Under the pieces are notes generated by a model, which had not been told where the DNA came from, searched no databases, and was given only the letters and a program-made list of their open reading frames with translations. Positions 1 through 6,898 of a stretch of 13,157 nucleotides of DNA are shown here, one piece after another. Made by a program: the position numbers and the translations under genes. The stretch comes from an uncultured Lachnospiraceae bacterium. Its GTDB lineage: Bacteria; Bacillota; Clostridia; Lachnospirales; Lachnospiraceae. Location of the stretch: NCBI GenBank assembly GCA_944376975.1, contig CALWEE010000025.1, forward strand, positions 1-13,157, written 5' to 3'. Numbering within the stretch: the stretch's first letter is position 1; each line of letters starts with the position of its first letter.

Positions 1-1
1 C

Positions 2-778
2 ATACTGGCGTTTGTGGATTCTTTGTATCTGGGTATGAAGACGCTGACCTGGTCCGCGGACTTTTATGAAGATGAAGAAGAAACGGAAAAAACGGACGCG
101 GGCCGGGAACACCGGGAAGAAAAGGAAAGCGGTTCCGATAAGTGGGTCATGGGACTGACGGTGGCCCTTTCCATCGTACTGGCCATCGGCCTGTTCATGG
201 TCCTGCCCTTTCTCATTTCGAACCTGTTCCGGAAAGTCCTGTCGTCAGAACTGGCGCTCGGCGTCATCGAAGGCGTTGTGCGCGTGCTGATCTTTGTCGG
301 CTATATTGCCGCCATATCCCGTATGAAAGATATCCAGAGACTGTTCATGTATCATGGAGCGGAACATAAGACCATCAACTGCATCGAACATGGAGAGGAA
401 CTGACGCCCAAAAACGCGGCGAAATATTCCCGTTTCCATAAACGGTGCGGGACCAGTTTCCTGTTTATCGTCCTGTTCGTGAGCATCCTGTTCTTTTTGC
501 TGTTTTTCCAGATCGTCCCTGTGGATGATATGCTGCTCAAAGTGGTCTGCCGCGTCCTTCTTGTGCCGGTGATCGCGGGCGTTTCCTATGAGGTCATCCA
601 GTGGGCCGGACGGAAGGAAGGCCGGCTGTCCGACCTGGTCAGCAAACCGGGTTTCTGGATGCAGAAGATGACGACGAAAGAACCGGACGAGCAGATGCTG
701 GAAGTGGCGATCGCCTCCATTGAAGCGATCTACGACTGGAAAGGGTTCCAGAAGGAAGTGTCTCATGAAGACCGTTAG
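2..778 (+). CDS. DUF1385 (YqhQ-like) membrane protein, 5' end cut off
   Basis: The frame is open to the window edge, so the N-terminus is missing. The GTG at 14 is probably internal, because the codons before it fit the family's usual run into FVDSLYLGMKTLTWSADF. The visible 258 residues contain an acidic, charged linker (about 24-46) and four hydrophobic segments, at about 48-75, 84-105, 150-172 and 177-198. Between the second and third lies the conserved soluble motif YHGAEHKT (about 117-124), followed by RCGTSF (about 148-153). This pattern is typical of DUF1385 proteins such as B. subtilis YqhQ, about 300 aa long. The molecular function of the family is not established; it is an integral membrane protein. 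In many Clostridia it sits just before prmC and prfA, as here. It ends with TAG, 14 nt inside prmC. Family assignment is confident; function is unknown. Confidence 0.9.
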   Translation: MLAFVDSLYLGMKTLTWSADFYEDEEETEKTDAGREHREEKESGSDKWVMGLTVALSIVLAIGLFMVLPFLISNLFRKVLSSELALGVIEGVVRVLIFVGYIAAISRMKDIQRLFMYHGAEHKTINCIEHGEELTPKNAAKYSRFHKRCGTSFLFIVLFVSILFFLLFFQIVPVDDMLLKVVCRVLLVPVIAGVSYEVIQWAGRKEGRLSDLVSKPGFWMQKMTTKEPDEQMLEVAIASIEAIYDWKGFQKEVSHEDR

Positions 779-1637
779 ACAACTGTTTGAAGAAGGAAGC
801 AGCCGCCTCAAAGCGGCCGGCATTGAAAATGGCCGGCAGGAAGCCGGTTACCTTCTGGAAGATCTGTGCGGGATCGACCGGATCCGACTTTATACCCATC
901 CGGAGGAAACGGTGGATCCCGAGGGGGAGCGGCGTTTCAACGAAGCCATACGGCGCCGCCTGACGCGGGAACCGCTGCAATATATCCTGGGAAAAGCCCA
1001 TTTCATGGGAATGGTTTTTCACGTTTCACCGGCGGTGCTCATTCCGCGGCAGGATACGGAGGTGCTGGTGGAGACGGCGCTTGCCCATATAAAAGATAAA
1101 AACGCGGACGTATTGGATATGTGCACCGGATCGGGCTGTATCCTGTTAAGCCTGATGGCTCTGGCAGGGCTTCGCCGCGGCTGTGGGGCGGACATCTCGC
1201 CGGAAGCGTTGGAGGTGGCCGCGGGCAATCAGGCGGCTTTGGGCATTAAAGGGGCGCGGTGGATCTTAAGCGCTCTTTTTGAAAAGGTCACCGGGAAATA
1301 TGACATGATCCTGTCGAATCCCCCTTATATACCAAGGGGCGAGATCGATGGCCTCATGCCGGAAGTCAGTCGCTTTGAGCCCCGCGTCGCGTTGGACGGG
1401 CAGGAAGACGGCCTGGCTTTTTATCGTGAGATCGTAAAACAGGCTCCGTTATTCCTGAAACCGGGCGGTATGCTTTTCTTTGAGATCGGCTGCGGACAGG
1501 CGGCCGACGTGACGGCATGTATGGCCGGACGGGGCTTTGAGGATATACATACAGTGCGGGATCTGTCCGGCCTTGACCGGGTCGTTTACGGCCGTATCCC
1601 GTCATTCGCGGAGGAGAGAACATGTTTGACAGATTAG
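765..1637 (+). CDS. prmC: Peptide chain release factor N5-glutamine methyltransferase PrmC
   Basis: SAM-dependent methyltransferase that modifies the glutamine of the GGQ motif in release factors and so raises the efficiency of peptide release. The protein is 290 aa, the normal family length. The N-terminal helical domain includes [12 protein letters not shown] (65-76) and the IPRQDTE motif (93-99), variants of the usual PrmC signatures. The Rossmann SAM site is DMCTGSGC (118-125), and the catalytic NPPY is at 185-188. I chose the ATG at 765 because a GGAAG-type ribosome binding site lies at 754-758 and the homologous N-terminus starts there; an in-frame ATG at 720 would add 15 atypical residues. 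The gene starts inside the preceding DUF1385 gene, and its TAG stop lies 16 nt inside prfA, whose product is its substrate. Translational coupling is likely. Confidence 0.96.
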   Translation: MKTVRQLFEEGSSRLKAAGIENGRQEAGYLLEDLCGIDRIRLYTHPEETVDPEGERRFNEAIRRRLTREPLQYILGKAHFMGMVFHVSPAVLIPRQDTEVLVETALAHIKDKNADVLDMCTGSGCILLSLMALAGLRRGCGADISPEALEVAAGNQAALGIKGARWILSALFEKVTGKYDMILSNPPYIPRGEIDGLMPEVSRFEPRVALDGQEDGLAFYREIVKQAPLFLKPGGMLFFEIGCGQAADVTACMAGRGFEDIHTVRDLSGLDRVVYGRIPSFAEERTCLTD

Positions 1638-2698
1638 ATGATATTTTGATCCGATATCAGCAGGTCATGGAAGAACTGAACGATCCGGAAGTGGTCGGCG
1701 ACCAGGAACATTTCCGGAAACTGATGAAAGAGCAGACCGACCTTGCGCCTATCGTGGAGAAATATACGGAATATAAACAGGAAAAACAGAATGAGCAGGA
1801 AAGCCTGGAACTTTTGGAAGGCGAAAGCGATGAGGAGATGCGGGAACTGGCCAAGGAAGAACTGGCCGCTTCCAAAGAAAATATCGCCAGGATCGAAAAA
1901 GAACTGAAAGTCCTGCTCCTTCCGAAAGATCCCATGGATGATAAAAACGTTATCGTGGAGATCCGCGCCGGGGCGGGGGGAGACGAAGCGGCTTTATTCG
2001 CGGCGGACCTGTTCCGGATGTATAATAAATACGCGGAGAGCCAGCGCTGGAAAGTGGAGATGATGAGCGCCAACGAAAACGGTATCGGCGGGTTTAAAGA
2101 AGTCGTCTTCATGATCAGCGGCAGCAGCGTATATTCCAAGATGAAATACGAAAGCGGCGTCCATCGGGTACAGCGGGTGCCGGAAACCGAATCGGGGGGA
2201 CGTATCCATACGTCCACGGTCACGGTGGCGATCATGCCGGAAGCGGAGGAAGTGGATGTCCATCTGGACATGAACGATGTGCGCATCGATGTGTTCCGGG
2301 CATCCGGCAACGGCGGCCAGTGCGTCAACACAACCGATTCGGCGGTGCGGATCATCCATATCCCCACCGGCATCGTGATCTCCTGCCAGGACGAGAAATC
2401 CCAGCGGAAAAACAAGGAGAAAGGGCGGAAAGTCCTGCGATCCCGGCTGTATGAGATGGAACTGGAAAAGAAGCAGAAGGAAGAAGCGGCATACCGGAAA
2501 AACCAGGTGGGTACCGGGGACCGTTCGGAAAAGATCCGTACCTATAATTTCCCCCAGGGAAGATGTACGGACCATCGGATCAAGCTGACTTTGCACCGGC
2601 TGGACAGCATCATGAACGGCGATCTGGAGGAGATCGTCGACAGCCTGATCGCTGCGGACCAGGCGGCTAAACTGAGCAATATGGAAGAAGGTTATTAA
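1622..2698 (+). CDS. prfA: Peptide chain release factor 1 (RF1)
   Basis: Class I release factor that recognises UAA and UAG in the ribosomal A site and triggers hydrolysis of peptidyl-tRNA. It has 358 aa, typical for RF1. The N-terminal coiled-coil/PCRF domain covers about 1-190. The stop-codon recognition loop carries PET (187-189), matching the P-x-T tripeptide of RF1 and not the SPF of RF2. The catalytic GGQ is at 231-233 in [18 protein letters not shown], and the basic C-terminal segment is usual. A GAGGAGAG ribosome binding site at 1611-1618 precedes the ATG. The start lies within the last codons of prmC, the enzyme that methylates this protein's GGQ glutamine. The stop codon is TAA. Identification as RF1 is very secure. 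Confidence 0.98.
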   Translation: MFDRLDDILIRYQQVMEELNDPEVVGDQEHFRKLMKEQTDLAPIVEKYTEYKQEKQNEQESLELLEGESDEEMRELAKEELAASKENIARIEKELKVLLLPKDPMDDKNVIVEIRAGAGGDEAALFAADLFRMYNKYAESQRWKVEMMSANENGIGGFKEVVFMISGSSVYSKMKYESGVHRVQRVPETESGGRIHTSTVTVAIMPEAEEVDVHLDMNDVRIDVFRASGNGGQCVNTTDSAVRIIHIPTGIVISCQDEKSQRKNKEKGRKVLRSRLYEMELEKKQKEEAAYRKNQVGTGDRSEKIRTYNFPQGRCTDHRIKLTLHRLDSIMNGDLEEIVDSLIAADQAAKLSNMEEGY

Positions 2699-2699
2699 A

Positions 2700-3887
2700 A
2701 TGATCTCAAAGAGTATGGAAGAACTTGTAGCAGGAAGCTCTGTCATCCGGGCCCTTTTCGAGGAAGGGAAACAGATGGCGGCAAAAGTCGGAGCGGAAAA
2801 TGTATACGATTACAGTCTGGGCAATCCCAGCGTACCCGCGCCGGCATCGGTAAACGCGGCGTTTTGCCAGGTATTGGCGGAAGAAGACAGCCTTTTTGTC
2901 CATGGCTATATGAACAATGCCGGGTATGAAGATGTGCGGGAAACGGTTGCCGCTTCCCTGAACCGGCGTTTCGGTACCGATTTTACCGGCGACGGCATCG
3001 TGATGACGGTGGGCGCGGCCGGCGGACTGAACACGGTTTTGCGCACCCTTCTGGATCCGGGGGACGAAGTGATCTGTTTCGCGCCCTTTTTCGGGGAATA
3101 TACAAATTACATAAAGAACTTCGGCGGCGTCCCGGTGGTCATACCGGCGGATACCCGCACGTTCCAGCTGAATCTGGACGCGTTGGATAAGGCCGTCAAC
3201 CAACGGACGAAGGCGCTTATCGTCAACAATCCCAACAATCCCAGCGGCGTGATCTATTCCGCGGATACCCTTAAAAAACTTCAGGCCATACTGGAAGCGG
3301 CTGAAAAACGGACAGGCCATCCCATTTATGTCATTTCCGATGAACCTTACCGGGAACTGGCTTATGACGGCGTTCAGGTACCGTTCATGTCGCTGTATAT
3401 CAAAAACTGTATCATCGGTTATTCTTTCAGTAAATCCCTTTCCCTTCCGGGAGAACGTATCGGCTATCTGGCCGTGCCAAAAGCCGTGGACGGTTACAGG
3501 GAACTGATGGACGGACTGACGGTGGCCGGGCGCATACTGGGCTTTGTCAACGCGCCGTCGCTGCAGCAGCGGATGATCAAGCGGTGTATCGACGAGCCGA
3601 CCGATGTGGAAGCCTACGATAAAAACCGGCGTTTCCTTTATGATTCGCTGACAGAGATGGGATTTGAGTGCATCCGTCCCCAGGGGGCGTTTTACCTGTT
3701 CATGAAGTCGCCGACAGCGGATGAAAAGATATTTGTCGCGGAAGGCAAGAAGCACCATATCCTGATGGTCCCGGCCAGCAGTTTCGGCTGCCCCGGCTAT
3801 GTCCGCCTGGCCTACTGCGTATCTTATGACATGATCCAACGGTCCATGCCTGCTTTCAAAGCATTGGCGGAAACATACTTTGGCTGA
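2700..3887 (+). CDS. Class I/II PLP-dependent aminotransferase (aspartate/aromatic type)
   Basis: Cytoplasmic pyridoxal-phosphate transaminase of fold type I, 395 aa. The visible active-site pattern is complete: GAAGGLN phosphate-cup region (105-111), NNPNNPSG (176-183) with the Asn that contacts the cofactor, DEPY (214-217) with the Asp that pairs with the pyridine nitrogen, the Schiff-base Lys245 in SFSKSLSLPGERIGY (242-256), and Arg369 in YVRLAYC, expected to bind the substrate carboxylate. The start is the ATG at 2700 with GAAGAAGG (2684-2691) eight bases upstream. It begins one base after the prfA stop and ends 19 nt before hisC, so it is probably cotranscribed with both. Family members are usually annotated as aspartate or general amino-acid aminotransferases; the exact donor and acceptor cannot be read from sequence. 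With hisC next door, a role in aromatic or histidine metabolism is possible but unproven. Confidence 0.93.
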   Translation: MISKSMEELVAGSSVIRALFEEGKQMAAKVGAENVYDYSLGNPSVPAPASVNAAFCQVLAEEDSLFVHGYMNNAGYEDVRETVAASLNRRFGTDFTGDGIVMTVGAAGGLNTVLRTLLDPGDEVICFAPFFGEYTNYIKNFGGVPVVIPADTRTFQLNLDALDKAVNQRTKALIVNNPNNPSGVIYSADTLKKLQAILEAAEKRTGHPIYVISDEPYRELAYDGVQVPFMSLYIKNCIIGYSFSKSLSLPGERIGYLAVPKAVDGYRELMDGLTVAGRILGFVNAPSLQQRMIKRCIDEPTDVEAYDKNRRFLYDSLTEMGFECIRPQGAFYLFMKSPTADEKIFVAEGKKHHILMVPASSFGCPGYVRLAYCVSYDMIQRSMPAFKALAETYFG

Positions 3888-3906
3888 TGAAAAGAGAGTG
3901 ATCGCG

Positions 3907-4971
3907 ATGAAGAACTGGAGAGACAATATACGCAAGGTTGTTCCGTACACACCGGGAGAACAGCCGAAAAAAGAAGGGATGATCAAGCTGAACACCAATG
4001 AGAATCCCTATCCGCCTTCGCCGTCTGTCCGGAAACGGCTGGAGGAAATGTCCGTTGATACGCTGAGGCTCTACCCGGATCCCACAGCCGGAGTCCTGGT
4101 ACGGGCGCTGGCGGATCACTACGGCGTACAGGACGATCAGGTATTCGTGGGCGTCGGTTCCGATGACGTGCTGGCTATGGCGTTCATGACCTTCTTTAAT
4201 TCGGACAGGCCCATCTTTTTCCCGGATATCACCTATTCCTTTTATCCGGTATGGGCCGATGTGTTTCGGATCGGCTATGAGACGAAAGCGCTGGATAAGG
4301 ATTTTCGTATCCGTCCGGAAGATTACTATGGAGAAAATGGCGGCGTGATCTTTCCCAATCCCAACGCCCCCACTTCCATTCTCGAACCGTTAGATCTTAT
4401 ACGGGACATACTGGAGCATAACCGGGACGTGGTGGTGATCGTGGATGAAGCCTATATTGATTTTGGCGGCGTATCCGCGCTGGAGCTCGTAAATGAATAT
4501 GATAATCTCCTGGTCGTCCGGACGTATTCCAAATCCCGTTCCATGGCCGGACTGCGGGTAGGTTTCGCCATCGGACATCCGGATCTGATCAAGGCGCTGA
4601 ACGACGTGAAGTATTCGTTTAATTCCTATACGATGGACGCGTTTTCCCTCGCCCTTGGAGCGGAGACGTTAAAAGATACAGGATATTTTGAAGAATGTAT
4701 GGAAAAGATCATCCGTACACGGGCGTGGACGGCGAAAGAACTGACCCGCCTGGGCTTCGTTTTCCCGGAACCCATGGCCAACTTCATATTCGCGTCCCAT
4801 CCGGATATCCCGGCAGAAGAACTGTTCGCCCGTCTCCGGGAACAGGATATCTATGTCCGGTATTTCCCTTTGCCGAGGATCGATAACTATCTGAGGATCA
4901 CTATAGGGACCGATGAACAGATGAAAACGCTGATCCGCTTTTTGGAAAAGTACATAAACGGCAGAAAATAG
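3907..4971 (+). CDS. hisC: Histidinol-phosphate aminotransferase
   Basis: PLP enzyme expected to convert imidazole-acetol phosphate and glutamate to histidinol phosphate and 2-oxoglutarate in histidine biosynthesis. Chosen length is 354 aa, normal for HisC. The signatures are LNTNENPYPPSP (28-39), LRLYPDP (53-59), NPNAPTS (151-157), DEAYIDF (180-186), Schiff-base Lys209 in RTYSKSRSMAGLRVG (205-219), and R330 in YLRITIG. The ATG at 3907 is preceded by GAGAG (3893-3897); a TTG at 3880 would overlap the previous gene and adds residues not seen in homologues. No other his gene is present, so this copy stands apart from a his operon. Some Firmicute HisC enzymes also act on phenylpyruvate and hydroxyphenylpyruvate, and that is an alternative role here. 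The stop is TAG, followed by a strong hairpin. Confidence 0.93.
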   Translation: MKNWRDNIRKVVPYTPGEQPKKEGMIKLNTNENPYPPSPSVRKRLEEMSVDTLRLYPDPTAGVLVRALADHYGVQDDQVFVGVGSDDVLAMAFMTFFNSDRPIFFPDITYSFYPVWADVFRIGYETKALDKDFRIRPEDYYGENGGVIFPNPNAPTSILEPLDLIRDILEHNRDVVVIVDEAYIDFGGVSALELVNEYDNLLVVRTYSKSRSMAGLRVGFAIGHPDLIKALNDVKYSFNSYTMDAFSLALGAETLKDTGYFEECMEKIIRTRAWTAKELTRLGFVFPEPMANFIFASHPDIPAEELFARLREQDIYVRYFPLPRIDNYLRITIGTDEQMKTLIRFLEKYINGRK

Positions 4972-4990
4972 AGGAGATCGTAAACGATAT

Positions 4991-5037
4991 AAGAAGGGGA
5001 AAGAAATTGACTTTCGGTCAGTTTCTTTCCCCTTCTT
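4991..5037. terminator. Bidirectional hairpin terminator between hisC and trxA
   Basis: Arms 4991-5011 and 5017-5037 pair over 21 bp with a single T/G wobble (5007/5021), leaving the 5-nt loop TTTCG. The outer arms are AAGAAGGGGAAAGAAA and its exact complement. The right arm is pyrimidine-rich and runs into TTCTTTATT, so it can act as an intrinsic terminator for the hisC operon. On the other strand it lies 27 nt past the trxA stop, where it can end that transcript or protect its 3' end. Confidence 0.9.
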
Positions 5038-5063
5038 TATTCCAGGATCGTTTGGAAAACGTG

Positions 5064-5372
5064 TTATTTCAGCAGACTTAATACTTTGGCTTTGGATACC
5101 AGACCTATGGACTGCTCAACAACTTTGCCGTGCTTCATGACGATCAGCGTCGGGACGCTCATGACACGGAACTGCTGGGCCAGCTGGATCTGATCGTCGA
5201 TATCCACCTTGCATACCTTGACATCCTCCTGCTCGGCGGCAACTTCGTCGATGATCGGAGCCAGCATATTGCACGGCCCGCACCAGGAAGCGGAAAAATC
5301 TATCAATACAGTCTTATCACATTTTAAAACTTCTGCCTCAAAATTGTCCTTGGTCAGATTGGTAATGCCCAT
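5064..5372 (-). CDS. trxA: Thioredoxin
   Basis: Small cytoplasmic dithiol oxidoreductase of 102 aa, the normal thioredoxin length. The redox motif WCGPC is at 30-34 (Cys31, Cys34). The buried Asp25 in LIDFSASWCGPC and the cis-proline Pro74 in MSVPTL are both present, as is the C-terminal HGKVVEQSIGLVSK loop. The residue after CGPC is Asn rather than the more usual Lys, a small variation. On the minus strand AGAAGGG (plus positions 5380-5386) lies 7 nt before the ATG. The gene is convergent with hisC and is transcribed away from the repeat region to its right, apparently as a single-gene unit. It would reduce disulfides in proteins such as ribonucleotide reductase and peroxiredoxins, given a thioredoxin reductase that is not in this window. 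Confidence 0.97.
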   Translation of the reverse strand: MGITNLTKDNFEAEVLKCDKTVLIDFSASWCGPCNMLAPIIDEVAAEQEDVKVCKVDIDDQIQLAQQFRVMSVPTLIVMKHGKVVEQSIGLVSKAKVLSLLK

Positions 5373-5418
5373 GAATAAACCCTTCTTTCTATAAAACTTT
5401 CTACGTCAAGCATACCAT

Positions 5419-5448
5419 AGTTTATGGAAAAAGACCAGAAAAATACAA
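5419..5448 (-). promoter_or_regulatory. Candidate trxA promoter
   Basis: Read on the minus strand, TTGTAT (plus 5443-5448) and TAAACT (plus 5419-5424) are separated by 18 bp and lie about 47 nt upstream of the trxA start. Each matches the sigma-A consensus at four of six positions. Other AT-rich hexamers nearby could serve instead, so the exact boxes are uncertain. Confidence 0.3.
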
Positions 5449-5474
5449 CCACCCATGAACCAACTAAAAAAATA

Positions 5475-5483
5475 TGGTATAAT
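5475..5483 (+). promoter_or_regulatory. Extended -10 promoter at the head of the repeat region
   Basis: TGG followed by TATAAT (5478-5483) is a perfect extended -10 element (TGn-TATAAT). No good -35 box is seen 16-18 bp upstream, which is tolerated in extended -10 promoters. Transcription would start near 5490, just before the palindrome at 5508-5568. It is the only convincing sigma-A site before the aldo/keto reductase gene, so it may produce a leader of about 400 nt for that gene or a separate small RNA. Confidence 0.55.
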
Positions 5484-5507
5484 GTGCACGAAAGCACCGA
5501 GCCGTGC

Positions 5508-5568
5508 GTCCAGAGACAGCGGAAAAGCCGTTACGCTTGCGTAGAAGGCTTTGACGATGGCTCTGGAC
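5508..5568 (+). ncRNA. Putative structured RNA hairpin (61-nt imperfect palindrome)
   Basis: The arms pair in blocks: 5508-5515 with 5561-5568 (8 bp, GTCCAGAG/CTCTGGAC), 5517-5518 with 5558-5559, 5520-5521 with 5555-5556, 5524-5529 with 5547-5552 (AAAGCC/GGCTTT), and 5532-5535 with 5540-5543, closed by the 4-nt loop CTTG. That is 22 base pairs. The four unpaired positions in the lower stem (5516/5560, 5519/5557, 5522/5554, 5523/5553) are all A/G or G/A oppositions on the plus strand, including one tandem G-A/A-G. Such pairs stack well in RNA, whereas the minus strand would have C/U oppositions. It starts about 18 nt after the predicted transcription start. No known RNA family is recognised. 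It could be a leader element, a small RNA, or the palindromic end of a mobile repeat. Confidence 0.5.
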
Positions 5569-5573
5569 ATAGG

Positions 5574-5840
5574 GCGAATGCCCGTGAGCGAGTGGAGCGG
5601 AGCGGAACGAGCGCAGGCACGGCGAGGAGAGCCGAGCGATCGAGCGAATGCCCGTGAGCGAGTGGAGCGGAGCGGAACGAGCGCAGGCACGGCGAGGAGA
5701 GCCGAGCGATCGAGCGAATGCCCGTGAGCGAGAGAAGCGAAGCGGAACGAGCGCAGGCACGGCGAGAATAAGCCGTGCGTCCAAAGAGAAGCGAAGCGGA
5801 ACGAGCGCAGGCACGGCGAGGAGAGCCGAGCGATCGAGCG
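5574..5840 (+). repeat. Array of 70-nt GC- and purine-rich tandem repeats
   Basis: Units 1 (5574-5643) and 2 (5644-5713) are identical over all 70 nt. Unit 3 (5714-5766) differs at its AGTGGAGCGGAGCGG segment, which reads AGAGAAGCGAAGCGG, and breaks off after GGCGAG. An 18-nt spacer containing the 13-mer AGCCGTGCGTCCA follows. A fourth, 5'-truncated unit with the unit-3 variant segment runs 5785-5840. A unit has 49 of 70 G/C, 49 of 70 purines and only four T. The pentamer GAGCG occurs six times per unit counting the junction, and CGATCG occurs once. The 70-nt period is not a multiple of three, which argues against a translated repeat. Confidence 0.9.
5757..5778 (+). other. Small GC hairpin inside the repeat array
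   Basis: GCACGGC (5757-5763) and GCCGTGC (5772-5778) form a perfect 7-bp stem with the 8-nt loop GAGAATAA. It sits where unit 3 is interrupted by the 13-mer. No T-run follows, so it is not a standard intrinsic terminator. Confidence 0.5.
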
Positions 5841-5890
5841 CGATGCGCAATCGGAGCCAGGCAAACATACATTGAAAGGAGCAGAGCGAT

Positions 5891-6898
5891 ATGAAACAGA
5901 CGATATTAGGAAAAACCGGTTTAAAGATATCCAGAATGGGCTTTGGCGGCATCCCCATCCAGAGGATCGACGCGGAAGGGACCAAACAGCTGGTACAAAA
6001 GATGATACAGGAAGGGATCAACTACATTGACACAGCCCGGGGATACACGGTCAGCGAAACGTTTCTCGGAGAAGCGCTGGAAGGCGTGCGGGATAAGTTT
6101 ATACTGGCGACAAAAAGCATGGCCCGGACAAAGGACGCCATGGCGGCCGATATCGATATAAGCCTGAAAAATTTAAGGACAGATCACATCGACCTGTATC
6201 AAGTACATAATCCGACCCTTGAACAGTTGGAGCAGGTCAACGAAAAAGGCGGCGCTCTGGAAGCGCTCCAGGAAGCGGTCGCTTCGGGGAAGATCGGCCA
6301 TATCGGCGTGACGGCCCATTCCACGGCGGTCTTTGAAAGGGCGCTTGAACTGCCCTGGGTGGAGACGATCATGTTCCCCTATAATATCGTGGAAAATCAG
6401 GGAGAGGCGCTGATCCGGAAATGCCGGGAGAAAAATATCGGGTTTATCGCCATGAAACCGTTGGCCGGCGGAGCCATTGAAGACGCGGCCCTGGCTTTGC
6501 GTTACGTCTGTTCCGATCCAGATGTGACCGTTGTCATTCCGGGTATGTACGATGTACGGGAAATGGATGAGAATATCGCCGCGGTGGAAAATGACGGACC
6601 GCTTACGCCGGACGAACAGGCGAAAGCGGAAACGATCCGCCGGACTTTGGGCACCAATTTCTGCCGGAGATGCAATTATTGTCAGCCTTGTACGCAAGGA
6701 ATCAGCATATCCAACTGTTTCCTGTTCCAGGGCTATCTGGACCGTTACGGCCTTGAAGACTGGGCAAGGGCCCGGTACAACGGCCTTGAGGCGAAAGCGG
6801 GCGACTGCATCGGCTGCGGCGTGTGCGAAACACGCTGCCCTTACCACCTGCCGATCCGGGATATGCTGAAAAAGTGCGCCGAAGCTTTCGGAGCCTGA
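5891..6898 (+). CDS. Aldo/keto reductase with C-terminal 4Fe-4S ferredoxin-like domain
   Basis: Predicted cytoplasmic oxidoreductase of 335 aa. The N-terminal TIM-barrel AKR domain (about 1-240) has a full catalytic tetrad: Asp47 and Tyr52 in YIDTARGY, Lys75 in LATKS, and His106 in YQVHNP. The C-terminal part carries nine cysteines: FCRRCNYCQPC (Cys258, 261, 264, 267), Cys276, and CIGCGVCETRCP (Cys306, 309, 312, 316). The last is a canonical 4Fe-4S motif, and the first group may bind a second cluster. This architecture is common in anaerobic Firmicutes, where the physiological substrate is generally unknown. The ATG has AAAGGAG (5875-5881) nine bases upstream. The gene has no tight upstream partner; it follows the palindrome and repeat array and may be transcribed from the promoter at 5478. 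No clear hairpin terminator follows it, so read-through into the two-component operon is possible. Confidence 0.93.
   Translation: MKQTILGKTGLKISRMGFGGIPIQRIDAEGTKQLVQKMIQEGINYIDTARGYTVSETFLGEALEGVRDKFILATKSMARTKDAMAADIDISLKNLRTDHIDLYQVHNPTLEQLEQVNEKGGALEALQEAVASGKIGHIGVTAHSTAVFERALELPWVETIMFPYNIVENQGEALIRKCREKNIGFIAMKPLAGGAIEDAALALRYVCSDPDVTVVIPGMYDVREMDENIAAVENDGPLTPDEQAKAETIRRTLGTNFCRRCNYCQPCTQGISISNCFLFQGYLDRYGLEDWARARYNGLEAKAGDCIGCGVCETRCPYHLPIRDMLKKCAEAFGA

Larger units (their letters stand above)
5500..5783 (+). repeat. 13-nt direct repeat AGCCGTGCGTCCA (two copies)
   Basis: Exact copies of the 13-mer lie at 5500-5512 and 5771-5783. The first opens the 61-nt palindrome, and the second interrupts the tandem array after its third unit. 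The core GCCGTGC is the reverse complement of GCACGGC, which occurs in every unit of the array, so each copy could base-pair with array units in the RNA. The arrangement suggests that a composite element was partly duplicated. Confidence 0.7.

Noticed and set aside
1994..2746. 250-codon minus-strand frame opposite prfA
   Set aside because: Antisense to an unmistakable RF1 gene; His/Asp/Arg-rich shadow product with no domain.
2706..3998. 430-codon minus-strand frame opposite the aminotransferase and the start of hisC
   Set aside because: It lies antisense to two clear enzymes with complete active sites. It has no recognisable domain and is explained by codon bias in GC-rich DNA.
5574..5840. 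CRISPR array
   Set aside because: Units follow each other directly with no unique spacers of constant length, and no cas gene is nearby.
5406..6021. Three overlapping minus-strand reading frames of 113-185 codons across the repeat array
   Set aside because: The repeat unit contains no stop triplet in any minus-strand frame, so frames stay open automatically. The products are the same repeat translated in shifted phases, rich in Arg, Ser and Leu, and none has a credible ribosome site.
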